From Spirochaetales bacterium (lineage in GTDB: Bacteria > Spirochaetota > Spirochaetia > SZUA-6 > DRHE01): a stretch of DNA of 24,413 bases. The DNA is taken from NCBI GenBank assembly GCA_016935715.1, contig JAFGQJ010000220.1, positions 1 through 24,413 of the forward strand, in the 5' to 3' direction. Of this stretch, positions 8,158 to 16,722 are shown piece by piece; the stretch's first letter is position 1, and every line of letters starts with the position of its first letter. Under the pieces are notes generated by a model. The model saw nothing but the letters and a program-made list of their open reading frames with translations, searched no databases and was not told the origin of the DNA. The translations under genes were made by a program, and so were the position numbers.

Positions 8158-9258
8158 TCAGCCCGCAACGATATTTTGGGGCAGCTCTGATAGTTTTTCA
8201 ACATTTCCCGTTTCGGTCAGGAGGAATTCATCCTCGAAGCGAGCCCCCCCGACACCGGGGATGTACAATCCCGGTTCAATCGACATAACCGCCCCCGGTT
8301 GGATAGGCCTGTTCCCGCCGATGTTGAGGAACGGAGGTTCGTGCACATCCAGCCCCACTCCGTGACCGGAGCGATGCAGGAAATCCCGGGTGTACGGCGC
8401 GCCCGCCTCTCGGGCCGCCCGGTCGAGCCGATCCGGCGTGCTGTCCGGACCGAGCGCCCCGACAGCGGCGGCCTGCATCCGGCGCGCTCCTTCGATCATG
8501 TCGGCGGTCGCCCCTGAAAGCGGGGCGATTCCGGCGGTAAGGGTTAGATCCGCATAGTAGCCGCGCCAGGTAAGAACGGCCGCGACAAGCACCGTGTCTC
8601 CCCGCTGGAAGCGGCGGCCCGTTTGGACGGCATGGGGGAAAGCGGTCTCGGGTCCGGAGACAGCACTGGCCTGAAAGGGAACGGCACCCCGCTCCCGGAT
8701 CGACTCTCGCATCGCCTCGGCTACCTCTTTCTCGGAACATCCAGGTCCCAGCCTTTCACATCCGAGCATAATGGCCTCCGTGGCGATGCTAGCGGCCTCA
8801 GACAGGATCCGCAGTTCCCCCTGGTCCTTGCGCATGCGCAGGAGTTCCACTATAGGGTCGACGTTTGCCATCTCGAACCCCTGGGGACCTCCCAGGGAGA
8901 GAGTTTCCCTCTCGAAAAGGCGGGCCCGGGCGTACTCGATTCCCAGCTTCAGAGTTCTCCCGTCGGAACGGTCAAGGGACCCCATGATCCGTCCCACGGC
9001 ACCGACCGGTGAGACATGGTCCGGAAAGCGGACAGTCCGCTGCACGCCGATCCGCTCCGCGACGTAGTCGGCCTCCACCAGGGGCGCCACAAGCACGGAT
9101 TCCCCCCGGGTGGGCAGCACCAGCGCCACGAACCGTTCCAGGCTCAGAGGCGTGTAACCGGCAAGGTAGGCAAAGGTGGACCCCGGAAAAAGCACAATCC
9201 CATCCAGACCCGCCTTCCCCATTTCCTGCCGGAGACGCTGATTCCGTGCTGCATGCAT
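8158..9258 (-). CDS. M24 (Xaa-Pro aminopeptidase/creatinase-like) family protein with one metal ligand missing
   Basis: 366 residues from ATG at 9258, chosen because GGGAGA lies just upstream and family similarity starts there. The frame stays open farther upstream, into the neighbouring gene. An N-terminal creatinase-like domain (to about 150) precedes the pita-bread domain. Expected metal-binding residues are D237 (GYYADLT), H299 (SGHGVGLDVHEPP), E328 (SIEPG) and E342 (RFEDE); H209 and H306 are also kept. The first Asp of the usual DxG segment is replaced by A226. Family members cleave Xaa-Pro bonds, creatine or other C-N bonds. Loss of one ligand suggests a one-metal or non-peptidase activity. 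It is the last gene of the minus-strand operon, 16 bp after GGT-family gene 2. Confidence 0.88.
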   Translation of the reverse strand: MHAARNQRLRQEMGKAGLDGIVLFPGSTFAYLAGYTPLSLERFVALVLPTRGESVLVAPLVEADYVAERIGVQRTVRFPDHVSPVGAVGRIMGSLDRSDGRTLKLGIEYARARLFERETLSLGGPQGFEMANVDPIVELLRMRKDQGELRILSEAASIATEAIMLGCERLGPGCSEKEVAEAMRESIRERGAVPFQASAVSGPETAFPHAVQTGRRFQRGDTVLVAAVLTWRGYYADLTLTAGIAPLSGATADMIEGARRMQAAAVGALGPDSTPDRLDRAAREAGAPYTRDFLHRSGHGVGLDVHEPPFLNIGGNRPIQPGAVMSIEPGLYIPGVGGARFEDEFLLTETGNVEKLSELPQNIVAG

Positions 9259-9274
9259 GTCGGTTCTCCCTTTC

Positions 9275-10987
9275 CTAGATTCCGAGAGCATAGCCGTCGC
9301 GCCGGTTGTCCGCAGCGGCTTCGAAGATGTCCCTCTCCCCATCAAACCTGACCAGACAAACCCCGCCAGCCTGCCAGTGTCGAAAAGGCCATTTCCGTAC
9401 CATATGTCCCCGCCGCTGCAGTCCGTCGGCCACCTCGTCCGGGTAGGCGCCCTCAATCTGCAGGACGTTTGGAAACACGGTTCTCGGGTGGGTGGAGGCG
9501 GGAAAGCTGTAGGTTGCAAAGCGGGGCGCCTCCACCGCAAGCTGCGGTTCCATGCCGTGAATCTCCATGTTCAACAGCACCTGGAGCATGGCCTGGGCCT
9601 GCCGATCGTTCCCCGGAGTGCCGAAAGCCATGTACGGCTTCCCGTTCTTGAGCACCAGGCTCGGATTCGGGGTAAGACGGGGCCGTTTCAACGGTTGAAT
9701 CGAGTTGGGGTTGTTTTCCTCCAGGGCGCCTTGACCGCCGCGCTCCGAAATGTGCAGCCCGAGTCCGGGACAGATCCCCCCCTGAGAGTAGCCGTCGCTC
9801 GGGGTGGCTGAGAAGATATTGCCCCGGCGATCCATCACAGCGGCGTAGCTGGTGTCACTCAGGCCGTCCCGTCTGCCCGGCTTCATACCATGAGGAGCCG
9901 TTCCGGCATCGGGATTTTCCTTCACGATCTCGGGATCGATCTCGCGGGTCCTGCGGCGAGAGTATTCTTCGCTCAGAAGCTCGGTCATCGGGACGTCTGT
10001 AAACAGAGGATCTCCGTAGTAGGTGTACCGATCCCAGAAGGCCAGCTTCAGGCATTCTACGATCAGGTGTGCTGCTTCGGCGGCTTGCACCGTTTCGAAG
10101 TCCGGGTTACAGGCCTGCAAGAAGCGCAGCGCCTGCAGCAGGACAGGTCCCTGGGACCAGGGGCCGCAACCGTAGACTTCCAGTCCCCGGAAGGGAATGC
10201 AGTAGGGTTGCTCGTAGCGCACTCGATAAGAGGCGAAATCCTCCCGGCTGAGCGGGCTGCCCACCTGGGCTGCAAAATCGGCCAATTGGTCGCCAAGCGG
10301 ACCCCGATAGAAGTAGTCCCGAACCGCCTCCAAGGCCGCCTGTCTGCCCCGTCCGAGCATCTTCGTTTCAGCGTCGATAAGTCGTCTCAACGACCGGCCC
10401 AATTCCTTCTGAATGATACGTTCGCCGATCACCGGAGGCTCGTTTTCGCGGAGAAATATCTTTCTGTTCTCCTCCCATCGCCGGTAGGTTTCGATGAACT
10501 CGCCTATTGCATAATGCTGAAACACTCCGACGGGATAGCCGTCTTCGGCATACTCCAATGCTGGCTGCACAACCTCCCGGAAGGACAGAGTCCCGTGGTC
10601 CCTCAGCGCCGTAATCCAGGCATCGAGGGAAGCCGGAACAACGGTATTCTCCGGCCAGGGTATTCGGCGGTCCGGGTAGTCGCGGCGCAGCTGCGCGGGG
10701 TCAACGGCACGCCCGAAGGTGCCCACCCCGGCGATGGAGAACACTTTCCGCTGCTCCGCATTGTACACCATAATCGGGGCCACACCCGTCAGGGAGCACA
10801 TGTCATTATGCACCACGTTCAGACAAAGTCCGGCGGCCACCCCTGCATCGATGGCGTTCCCACCGCCCGAGAGCACGCGGGCGGCCGCCGCTGTGGCCAG
10901 ATAGTGACCCGTTGCGATTCCAGCTTTTGGGCCCAACACCGTCGGCCTGGAGGGGGCCAGGTCCCTGAACAATTCGCCGTAGGTCAC
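9275..10987 (-). CDS. Gamma-glutamyltransferase/acylase-family Ntn hydrolase 2
   Basis: 570 residues from GTG at 10987, with AAGGA just upstream and only 4 bp after the M20 gene. The self-processing Thr is predicted at T379 (LSDTSYAAVMD). GGGNAIDAGVAAG near 41-53 and YGDPLFTDVP near 324 are typical of the family. It is strongly diverged from the other GGT-family protein in this window. The REMAP-like glutamyl-binding segment is not recognisable (IAGVGTFGRAVDP in its place), and the loop that is usually GTPGGDxQ reads GTPGNDRQ, changing one of the two Gly that shape the oxyanion hole. It may hydrolyse a non-glutamyl amide. No signal peptide is seen, so its substrate is probably delivered by the ABC importer encoded upstream in the same operon. 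Confidence 0.86.
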   Translation of the reverse strand: MTYGELFRDLAPSRPTVLGPKAGIATGHYLATAAAARVLSGGGNAIDAGVAAGLCLNVVHNDMCSLTGVAPIMVYNAEQRKVFSIAGVGTFGRAVDPAQLRRDYPDRRIPWPENTVVPASLDAWITALRDHGTLSFREVVQPALEYAEDGYPVGVFQHYAIGEFIETYRRWEENRKIFLRENEPPVIGERIIQKELGRSLRRLIDAETKMLGRGRQAALEAVRDYFYRGPLGDQLADFAAQVGSPLSREDFASYRVRYEQPYCIPFRGLEVYGCGPWSQGPVLLQALRFLQACNPDFETVQAAEAAHLIVECLKLAFWDRYTYYGDPLFTDVPMTELLSEEYSRRRTREIDPEIVKENPDAGTAPHGMKPGRRDGLSDTSYAAVMDRRGNIFSATPSDGYSQGGICPGLGLHISERGGQGALEENNPNSIQPLKRPRLTPNPSLVLKNGKPYMAFGTPGNDRQAQAMLQVLLNMEIHGMEPQLAVEAPRFATYSFPASTHPRTVFPNVLQIEGAYPDEVADGLQRRGHMVRKWPFRHWQAGGVCLVRFDGERDIFEAAADNRRDGYALGI

Positions 10988-10991
10988 GGGT

Positions 10992-12176
10992 TTATCCTTG
11001 CGAGAAGGCTTCCCGGATCTCTTTCAACCGATCCGGAGAGCGCAGCAGCTCCAGCATAATCAAAGCACCGGTTTTTGCGCCGTTGAGCAACGCCCTGTGA
11101 CCCGGTTCGGTCCTCGAAGCTTCGGCGTATTCTACTGTATGAGGCATGACCTCTGAGCCCAGGTCCAACCAGACCGAATCGGAAGGCGTGACCTGGCTGA
11201 CGTTTCCCATGTCCGTGGCCCCGGTTCCTCCGCCGAAAGAGGGTTTGCCCACCTCGAGACCGAGTGCCCGGAATTTCTCCTCGATTAAAGTCACCAGCGG
11301 CCGGTTCACTTTCATCTCCCGGTACAGGAGACCCGGATTTGTGTCGATGGAACAGCCGTGAACTTCCGCACAGGCAGTGAAAACGCCCAGGATCATCTCC
11401 TGCAGCTGCGCCTGGGATTCGGTTGCAGCGGTGCTTATCATGAACGAAGCTGAGGCTTCCGCCGGGATCGCACCAACGGTTTCGCCTCCGTTGGTGATGA
11501 TACCGTTTACCCGCATATCGGCGGTGAATTGCTGGCGAAGGGAGTTCAGCTGGTTGAACCCGGAGATCAAGGCGGACAATGCGTTGCGACCCTTGTGCGG
11601 TTGAGCGTGGGCATGGGCTGCGAGACCCCGGATGGTGATGCCCACTTCCCTGGATGCCAGAGTCTCCAGTCCGGTCATGTTCTTCGGCCCCACCGACAAG
11701 GCGATGGACATATCCAGGCCGCCGAACACCCCGGCCTCCGCCATGATCACTTTGCCACCCCCGCCTTCTTCTGCGGGTGTACCGATCACCGTAATCGTGC
11801 CGGGTATCGAGGGCAGGACTTCCAATATCGCCGCCACGCTGCCGATCGTGGCCGGACCCTTCGTATTGTGCCCGCATGCATGCCCCAGTCCGGGCAGGGC
11901 GTCGTATTCTACAACGAACCCCAAATTGGGCCTGTCGCCGCTTCCCCGAAAAACAGCCCGGAAAGCCGTGTCCAGCCCGGCGACGCCCCTTTCAACTCGG
12001 AAACCCAGGGCTGCAAGTTTTTCGCTGATCCAACGAACCGCCTTGTGTTCTTCGAATCCGAGCTCGGGATTCGAATGGATGCGGTCGCTCAACTCGATCA
12101 GCTCATCTGCTCGGCGGTCCACCGCGGCTATCGCTGTCCTGTCCTCATCGAGCAGCTGCTTGGTTGAATGATTCAT
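10992..12176 (-). CDS. M20-family amidohydrolase/peptidase, AbgB-like
   Basis: 394 residues from ATG at 12176, preceded by AGGAGAGAG at good spacing. An ATG at 12203 in the same frame has no ribosome binding site. The family uses one or two metal ions to split amide bonds, releasing an amino acid from an acyl, aminobenzoyl or peptide group. Visible motifs are IHSNPELGFEE near 33-43, the metal segment YDALPGLGHACGHN (91-104), PAEEGGGGK near 135-142 carrying the catalytic Glu, and GGGTGATDMGNVS near the end, as in AbgB-type p-aminobenzoyl-glutamate hydrolases. It follows the permease genes and precedes a GGT-family gene, which suggests a second step in degrading an imported peptide or acyl amino acid. 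Confidence 0.88.
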   Translation of the reverse strand: MNHSTKQLLDEDRTAIAAVDRRADELIELSDRIHSNPELGFEEHKAVRWISEKLAALGFRVERGVAGLDTAFRAVFRGSGDRPNLGFVVEYDALPGLGHACGHNTKGPATIGSVAAILEVLPSIPGTITVIGTPAEEGGGGKVIMAEAGVFGGLDMSIALSVGPKNMTGLETLASREVGITIRGLAAHAHAQPHKGRNALSALISGFNQLNSLRQQFTADMRVNGIITNGGETVGAIPAEASASFMISTAATESQAQLQEMILGVFTACAEVHGCSIDTNPGLLYREMKVNRPLVTLIEEKFRALGLEVGKPSFGGGTGATDMGNVSQVTPSDSVWLDLGSEVMPHTVEYAEASRTEPGHRALLNGAKTGALIMLELLRSPDRLKEIREAFSQG

Positions 12177-12284
12177 AAGTTTCTCTCTCCTCGTTTTCAG
12201 CATGCAATTTTACGGAGGTGCGTTTGAAAAACATTTCCCGGATACTCGCCGGCACCGCAGTGCCGACGGAGCGTCTCCAAACGG

Positions 12285-13205
12285 TCACGAGTATATGATC
12301 TTCGGATCGATCACCGTGTACACCAGGTCGACGAGCAAGTTTATCAGTGTGACCATGACGGCGATCCATATAACTCCGCCCAGCACGACCGGATAGTCTC
12401 TGGCGCTCACGGCGGTCACGATCAGGGTCCCAAGCCCCGGCCAGGCAAATACATTTTCTATGATCACGGCTCCCCCCAGCAGGGTTCCCATCCGGACTCC
12501 CACCAATGTGACCACGGATAGCAGGCTGTTGCGCAGAATATGGCGCCACCATACCCGCTTTTCCCGGATACCTTTGGACCGGGCCGTACGCACATAGTCC
12601 TGCCGCTTCTCGTCGATCAGGTTGGACCGGAAAAGCCGGGCTATGAACGCCATCGTCTGACCGGAAAGAGCGATCGCCGGAAGAACGATCTGTTGCCAGG
12701 ATCCGTAGCCGGCCACGGGCAGCCATTTGAGATGAACACCGAATAGGATGATGAACAGCAGAGCCGACCAGAAAACCGGAACCGAAACGCCTACGACCGC
12801 CAGGATCCGCGCGAAGGCGTCCACCGGCGTATTTTCATAGACCGCGGCCATGGCACCTATGATGCCCCCGGCCAGCAGTGCCATGGCCATACTGACACTT
12901 ACCAGCAACAACGTGGGGACGAAAGCCGTGGCTACGAGCCGCAGAACCGGCTGCTCGCTGTGAAATGACCGGCCCAGATCCCCCCTCACCAGACCGTAGA
13001 TGAAGCGCAGGTACTGGAGGATGAGCGGGCGGTCCAGCCCCAGATCGTGGCGTACCGCCTCTACCGCCTCATCGGTGGCGTGCAGCCCAAGGGTGATTGA
13101 GGCGGGATCTCCGGGAGCAAAGTGGATCCCGAAGAAGACCACTGTAGCTATCACCAGAACAGTCGGAATCAGTACCAAGAGCCGCCGCAGGAGATAGGAT
13201 CCCAT
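12285..13205 (-). CDS. dppB: Peptide ABC importer permease, OppB/DppB type
   Basis: 306 residues, a standard length. The ATG at 13205 immediately follows the TGA of the DppC-type gene, with GGGGGAAG inside the end of that gene as ribosome binding site. The N-terminus (SYLLRRLLVLIPTVLVIATVVFF) is the typical first membrane segment, followed by a periplasmic loop with FAPGDPAS and the DLGLDRPLILQYL segment, then five more predicted membrane segments. The cytoplasmic coupling loop (ARSKGIREKRVWWRHILRNSL) contacts the ATPase, and ENVFAWPGLGTL is typical of the B subunit. It forms the membrane channel with the C subunit. A 108-bp gap follows before the M20 gene. Confidence 0.93.
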   Translation of the reverse strand: MGSYLLRRLLVLIPTVLVIATVVFFGIHFAPGDPASITLGLHATDEAVEAVRHDLGLDRPLILQYLRFIYGLVRGDLGRSFHSEQPVLRLVATAFVPTLLLVSVSMAMALLAGGIIGAMAAVYENTPVDAFARILAVVGVSVPVFWSALLFIILFGVHLKWLPVAGYGSWQQIVLPAIALSGQTMAFIARLFRSNLIDEKRQDYVRTARSKGIREKRVWWRHILRNSLLSVVTLVGVRMGTLLGGAVIIENVFAWPGLGTLIVTAVSARDYPVVLGGVIWIAVMVTLINLLVDLVYTVIDPKIIYS

Positions 13206-14036
13206 TCAGAGCTTCCCCCGGACCGAGGATTTTCTCGGGTCGAGCCTGTCACGCAGAGAGTCTCCGAGTATGTTGAAAGAGAGCACCAGCAGTGTAATGG
13301 CGATTCCCGGTATGATACTCAGCCGCGGCTCAGTCCAGATATGGTTTCGCCCTTCGTTGATCATGGCTCCCCAGGAGGGGGTTCCCGGTGGCAGCCCGAG
13401 CCCGAGGAAACTGAGGCCTGCTTCGACCAGGATGGCCGTGCTGATCAGGAGGGTAGCGGTAATGACGATCGAGTTCAGACAATTGGGCAGGATGTGGACG
13501 AACATCACTCTCAGGGGACTCACCCCAACAGCGTGTGCAGAAGTGATGAAATCCTTTTCCCGGATGGCCAGAGCGTCTCCCCGCACCAAACGGGCGAACA
13601 CAGGGATGTTCCATATCCCTATGGCTATGGTCATGTTGATCAATCCGGGGCCGAGCACCGTTACCGCGAATATGGCCAGAACGATTCGGGGCATGGAAAG
13701 GAGAATGTCCATGGCCCGCATACTCACCAGGTCGAACCTGCCCCCCCGGTATCCCGCAAGCAGGCCGAGGGGCACGCCGAACAGCAGTGACCACAGTACG
13801 GAGATGAACCCCACCAGCAGGGACACCCGTGCGCCGTATATCAGACGGCTCAGCATATCCCGTCCCAAGACGTCGGTTCCGAGCCAGTGCGCCCTGGATG
13901 GTGGACTGTTGCGGTACAGCAGGTCTACGGCGTCCGGATCGTACGGCGCGATCCAGGGCGCAAACAGTCCCAGTACTACGAACAGAACCACGAAAGCCAG
14001 GGCGACCGACTCGTTGATGTTCAGGCGCCTTTTCAT
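13206..14036 (-). CDS. dppC: Peptide ABC importer permease, OppC/DppC type
   Basis: 276 residues from ATG at 14036. It shows the N-terminal membrane segment followed by PWIAPYDPDAVDL and the HWLGTDVLGRDMLSRLIYGAR stretch that marks C-type permeases, then membrane helices and the coupling loop HAVGVSPLRVMFVHILPN. The late motif EAGLSFLGLGLPPGTPSWGAMI is almost diagnostic. It pairs with the B permease encoded directly downstream with no intergenic base. The spacing from the binding-protein gene is 26 bp, and the ribosome binding site is weak, so translation may depend on the neighbours. Confidence 0.93.
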   Translation of the reverse strand: MKRRLNINESVALAFVVLFVVLGLFAPWIAPYDPDAVDLLYRNSPPSRAHWLGTDVLGRDMLSRLIYGARVSLLVGFISVLWSLLFGVPLGLLAGYRGGRFDLVSMRAMDILLSMPRIVLAIFAVTVLGPGLINMTIAIGIWNIPVFARLVRGDALAIREKDFITSAHAVGVSPLRVMFVHILPNCLNSIVITATLLISTAILVEAGLSFLGLGLPPGTPSWGAMINEGRNHIWTEPRLSIIPGIAITLLVLSFNILGDSLRDRLDPRKSSVRGKL

Positions 14037-14062
14037 CGTTCAGGCGACGGTTCGAAGCTCCT

Positions 14063-15640
14063 CTACTTCTGCAGCCACACCGTGGAAAAATCCAGTTGCT
14101 CATCCTGCCGGGGTTCGAAATCCTGAACCGAGTCCTTCATGGCCAGCAGCTGGGACATCCAGTAGATCGGATTCCACAGGTACTCATCCCGGATCACCTG
14201 CTGGAACTCTCGCGACAGACGCAGTCTCTCCTCTTCCTGAGGTGTGGTGCGGGCCTCATTCAATATCGGCTCTGCGGCGGAGGGTTTCTGGGAGTATCGA
14301 CTGGTCGAGGCGAAGAGGGTACTGTAGACGTAGTCGACATCACCAGTCGAGGCGCCCGCCCCAAAGAGGTACACCTGGAACTCCTTATTGAAGATGCTGT
14401 CTCGGTACGCCCCCCATTCCCGGGTCTGTACTTCCACCTGCATCCCCTGTCCCTCGAGGATGCTCTTGATCGCCACGGCGATCGTCGAATCCTGGGGATA
14501 GCGATTGGTGGTGGTCCAAAGTGTGAAGCTCAGAGGCTGCCCGTCTTTCATCCACCCGCGGCGCCGGTCCTTGCGCCACCCTGAGGCCTCGAGGGCACGG
14601 GCCGCCAGGTCCGGATCATAGGTGTAGGGCTGGATTCCGCGGGCGATTCCCCAGACACCGTAGGGCTGGGTCGGCTGCTCGGCGGGAAAATGCAATCCTT
14701 CGAGGATCGTATTCGCGATCAGCTCGTTGTCGATCAAGTGGCAAAACGCCTTGCGAACGTTGACGTCATCGAAGGGCGCTTTGGTGGGGTTGAACTGGAA
14801 AAAGACTGTCCGCAGAGTCGGCGTCTTGATGGCCGCGATCTGCGGCACCGCGTTGATGCTGGTGTACAGGTTCTCCGGTATCTGCAGAACGAAGTCCACC
14901 TCTCCTGCCCGCAGCGCTGCGATCCGCGTCTGAGCATCGGGAAGGATTCGAAAGGTAATCCGTTCGAGAAGAGGAACACCGGACTTCCAGTAATCGGGAT
15001 TCTTCTCGATAACAATGGATTGTCCTTTTGTCCACTTCACGACCTTGAAGGGACCGGTTCCCACCGGCGCCTGCCCGAATGCTGCACCCATCGTGTTGAA
15101 AGCCGTGGGACTGAAAATGGAAAAACCGGTGTGGGCGAGGGAATTGAGAAAAGGAGCGAAGGGGCTTTTCAGAATCATGCGAACGGTGTAACGGTCGACA
15201 ACCTCTACTGACTGCAGGGGCTGGATGAGATTCAGGTAGCGGTTCTTCTTACCGTCAATCTTGCCCATCGAGCGTTCCACCATGAACTTCACCGCATCAG
15301 CGTTGAAATCCGTGCCGTCGTGAAACTTTACGCCCCGGCGCAGACTGAAAGTGTATGTTCTGCCGTCAGCAGATATGTCCCAGGAGGTCGCCAGCTCGGG
15401 CCGCAGCTCCATGTTCGCATCGAAGGACACGAGATTTTCCAGCACGCCATACTGAATCTCCGACGATGGACCCCCGGAATCCAGCTGCGGATCGAGGCTT
15501 TGGGGGTCGGTGGGTTTGGCAACCACCAATTCCCCACCAGGAGCCGGGGCACCCACGGCCAGACCGGCAGACATGCAAAAAAGGCCGATCATCAGGCCCG
15601 CCAGGACTACGGTCCGTCCAGGACTTTTGGATCTCTTCAT
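14063..15640 (-). CDS. dppA: Extracellular peptide-binding protein, SBP_bac_5 (DppA/OppA) family
   Basis: 525 residues from ATG at 15640, with a perfect AGGAGG 6 nt upstream; the frame's upstream extension overlaps the previous gene and is not used. A Sec signal peptide is clear: MKRSKSPGR, a hydrophobic core to about residue 28, and a likely cut after AVGA. The Cys in the core is not in a lipobox. The mature protein has the family's landmarks: SLDPQ, RPELATSWDISADGRTYTFSLR, GVKFHDGTDFNADAVKF and PVGTGPFKVVKW. It captures the substrate outside the membrane for the permeases encoded just downstream. Relatives bind dipeptides, oligopeptides, nickel, glutathione or opines; the degradative genes nearby favour a peptide or gamma-glutamyl compound. 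Confidence 0.93.
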   Translation of the reverse strand: MKRSKSPGRTVVLAGLMIGLFCMSAGLAVGAPAPGGELVVAKPTDPQSLDPQLDSGGPSSEIQYGVLENLVSFDANMELRPELATSWDISADGRTYTFSLRRGVKFHDGTDFNADAVKFMVERSMGKIDGKKNRYLNLIQPLQSVEVVDRYTVRMILKSPFAPFLNSLAHTGFSIFSPTAFNTMGAAFGQAPVGTGPFKVVKWTKGQSIVIEKNPDYWKSGVPLLERITFRILPDAQTRIAALRAGEVDFVLQIPENLYTSINAVPQIAAIKTPTLRTVFFQFNPTKAPFDDVNVRKAFCHLIDNELIANTILEGLHFPAEQPTQPYGVWGIARGIQPYTYDPDLAARALEASGWRKDRRRGWMKDGQPLSFTLWTTTNRYPQDSTIAVAIKSILEGQGMQVEVQTREWGAYRDSIFNKEFQVYLFGAGASTGDVDYVYSTLFASTSRYSQKPSAAEPILNEARTTPQEEERLRLSREFQQVIRDEYLWNPIYWMSQLLAMKDSVQDFEPRQDEQLDFSTVWLQK

Positions 15641-15668
15641 ACAAATCCTCCTAATTTTGATATCGAAA

Positions 15669-16640
15669 TCACTCGAAACGCAAACCCAGCCCTTTTGAGT
15701 TAGCGGCGTCGTAAACCCGCTTGGCCAGGGCAATATCCAGGGAACCGATACCGATAAGGGAAGTGATCAGGGGTCGGTTTCCGGTATCGGGAACTGGCTT
15801 GCTCCCCGCGACGATTTCTCCGATCTCTGCGTAGATATCCGATTCCGCCAACTTGCCGTCCCGAAAGTACGGGAAAAATTCACCCCGATGCATGTTCTGT
15901 CCCAGGTGATCCACTATTCTGGCCCCCGCCTCCATTACGAGCGCGGGATCCAGCTCGCAAAATGATCCCAGAGGGAGAATCAGGCATCCCGGCACGGCAT
16001 CCTTCTTGTTGAAAAGTGGAGAATTGGCATGGGTAGCAGTCACGACCACTTCGGCATCTGTAACGCAGGCCCGCGCGCTTGCCGCGACCTCGAGCGGTGT
16101 TTGTACGGATCCTCGGAGTGAATCCAGAGCTTCCCGTGCGGCCTTCTCGGAAATGTCGTGGAGCCAGATTTCCTTTAGGCGATGGGTGCGGTCGAACGCC
16201 CGAACTACAGCCCTGCCCACCGCCCCCGCGCCGATGACGGCCAGCTTTTCGAACTCCGGTCTCAGGTATCTCGCCGCCACCGCAGGCGCGGCACCGGTTC
16301 GTTCTATGGTGATCTGATATCCGTCCATCACCGCTTTGAGCAGGCCGTTTCTGGGATCGATCAGCAGTATCGTGGCCATTACATAGGGAAGGTTTTCCCG
16401 TTCGGGATTATGGATGAATCCACCGGCGAACTTGATACCCGCCGCCGCGGCATCCACGACATAGGCGGGCATGGAGTTCATCCAGCCGTCGGCTCCCGCT
16501 TGGGAGAGGTCGAGACTTATTTTTGTCGGCACCACGGCACGACCCTCCCCGTGAGCCCGGAAGACCTGTTCCACGGCCTCGAGGGTCTGCTCCGTATCCA
16601 TGAGGGCTGCCACGTCCCCTTTCGACAACCATATCGGCAT
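15669..16640 (-). CDS. Ornithine cyclodeaminase/mu-crystallin (alanine dehydrogenase-like) family protein
   Basis: 323 residues from ATG at 16640, with GAGG upstream. This NAD(P)-binding family covers ornithine cyclodeaminase, alanine and other amino-acid dehydrogenases, and ketimine reductases. The substrate Lys (K70 in AGIKFAGG) and Arg (R114 in TIERTGAAPAVAARYL) are present, and the Rossmann segment is AVIGAGAVGRAVVRAF (near 135-149). Late motifs DHLGQNMHRGEF and ITSLIGIGSLDIALAKRVYDAA are family-typical. As the first gene of the operon it would act on an amino acid released by the downstream amidases, or on a cyclic imine. The exact reaction cannot be decided from sequence. Confidence 0.87.
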   Translation of the reverse strand: MPIWLSKGDVAALMDTEQTLEAVEQVFRAHGEGRAVVPTKISLDLSQAGADGWMNSMPAYVVDAAAAGIKFAGGFIHNPERENLPYVMATILLIDPRNGLLKAVMDGYQITIERTGAAPAVAARYLRPEFEKLAVIGAGAVGRAVVRAFDRTHRLKEIWLHDISEKAAREALDSLRGSVQTPLEVAASARACVTDAEVVVTATHANSPLFNKKDAVPGCLILPLGSFCELDPALVMEAGARIVDHLGQNMHRGEFFPYFRDGKLAESDIYAEIGEIVAGSKPVPDTGNRPLITSLIGIGSLDIALAKRVYDAANSKGLGLRFE

Positions 16641-16687
16641 CTTCGAAAACCTCGCATGTATGAAGAGTTTTGTCCGTCAGCAGAGTA

Positions 16688-16703
16688 CTGCGGGTTACCG
16701 CAG
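16688..16703. promoter_or_regulatory. Inverted repeat in the leader of the peptide-uptake operon
   Basis: CTGCGG, 4-nt loop, CCGCAG: a perfect 6-bp stem just downstream of the predicted transcription start of the minus-strand operon. It could be an operator or a small leader hairpin. It has no T-run, so it is not an intrinsic terminator. Confidence 0.35.
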
Positions 16704-16722
16704 ACAGCTACACGGGAAGCTT

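Noticed and set aside
9890..11059. A 389-codon plus-strand frame opposite GGT-family gene 2
   Set aside because: Antisense shadow with no motif; the minus-strand gene has operon context, a start site and a catalytic Thr.
12250..12265. CGGCAC-CGCA-GTGCCG hairpin in the gap between the permease and M20 genes, considered as a terminator
   Set aside because: Stem of only 6 bp with no following T-run on either strand. At most it could partly affect the operon transcript.
13270..14391. A 373-codon plus-strand frame across the permease and binding-protein genes
   Set aside because: Ser/Arg/Thr/Pro-rich translation, crosses two well-supported genes, no motif.
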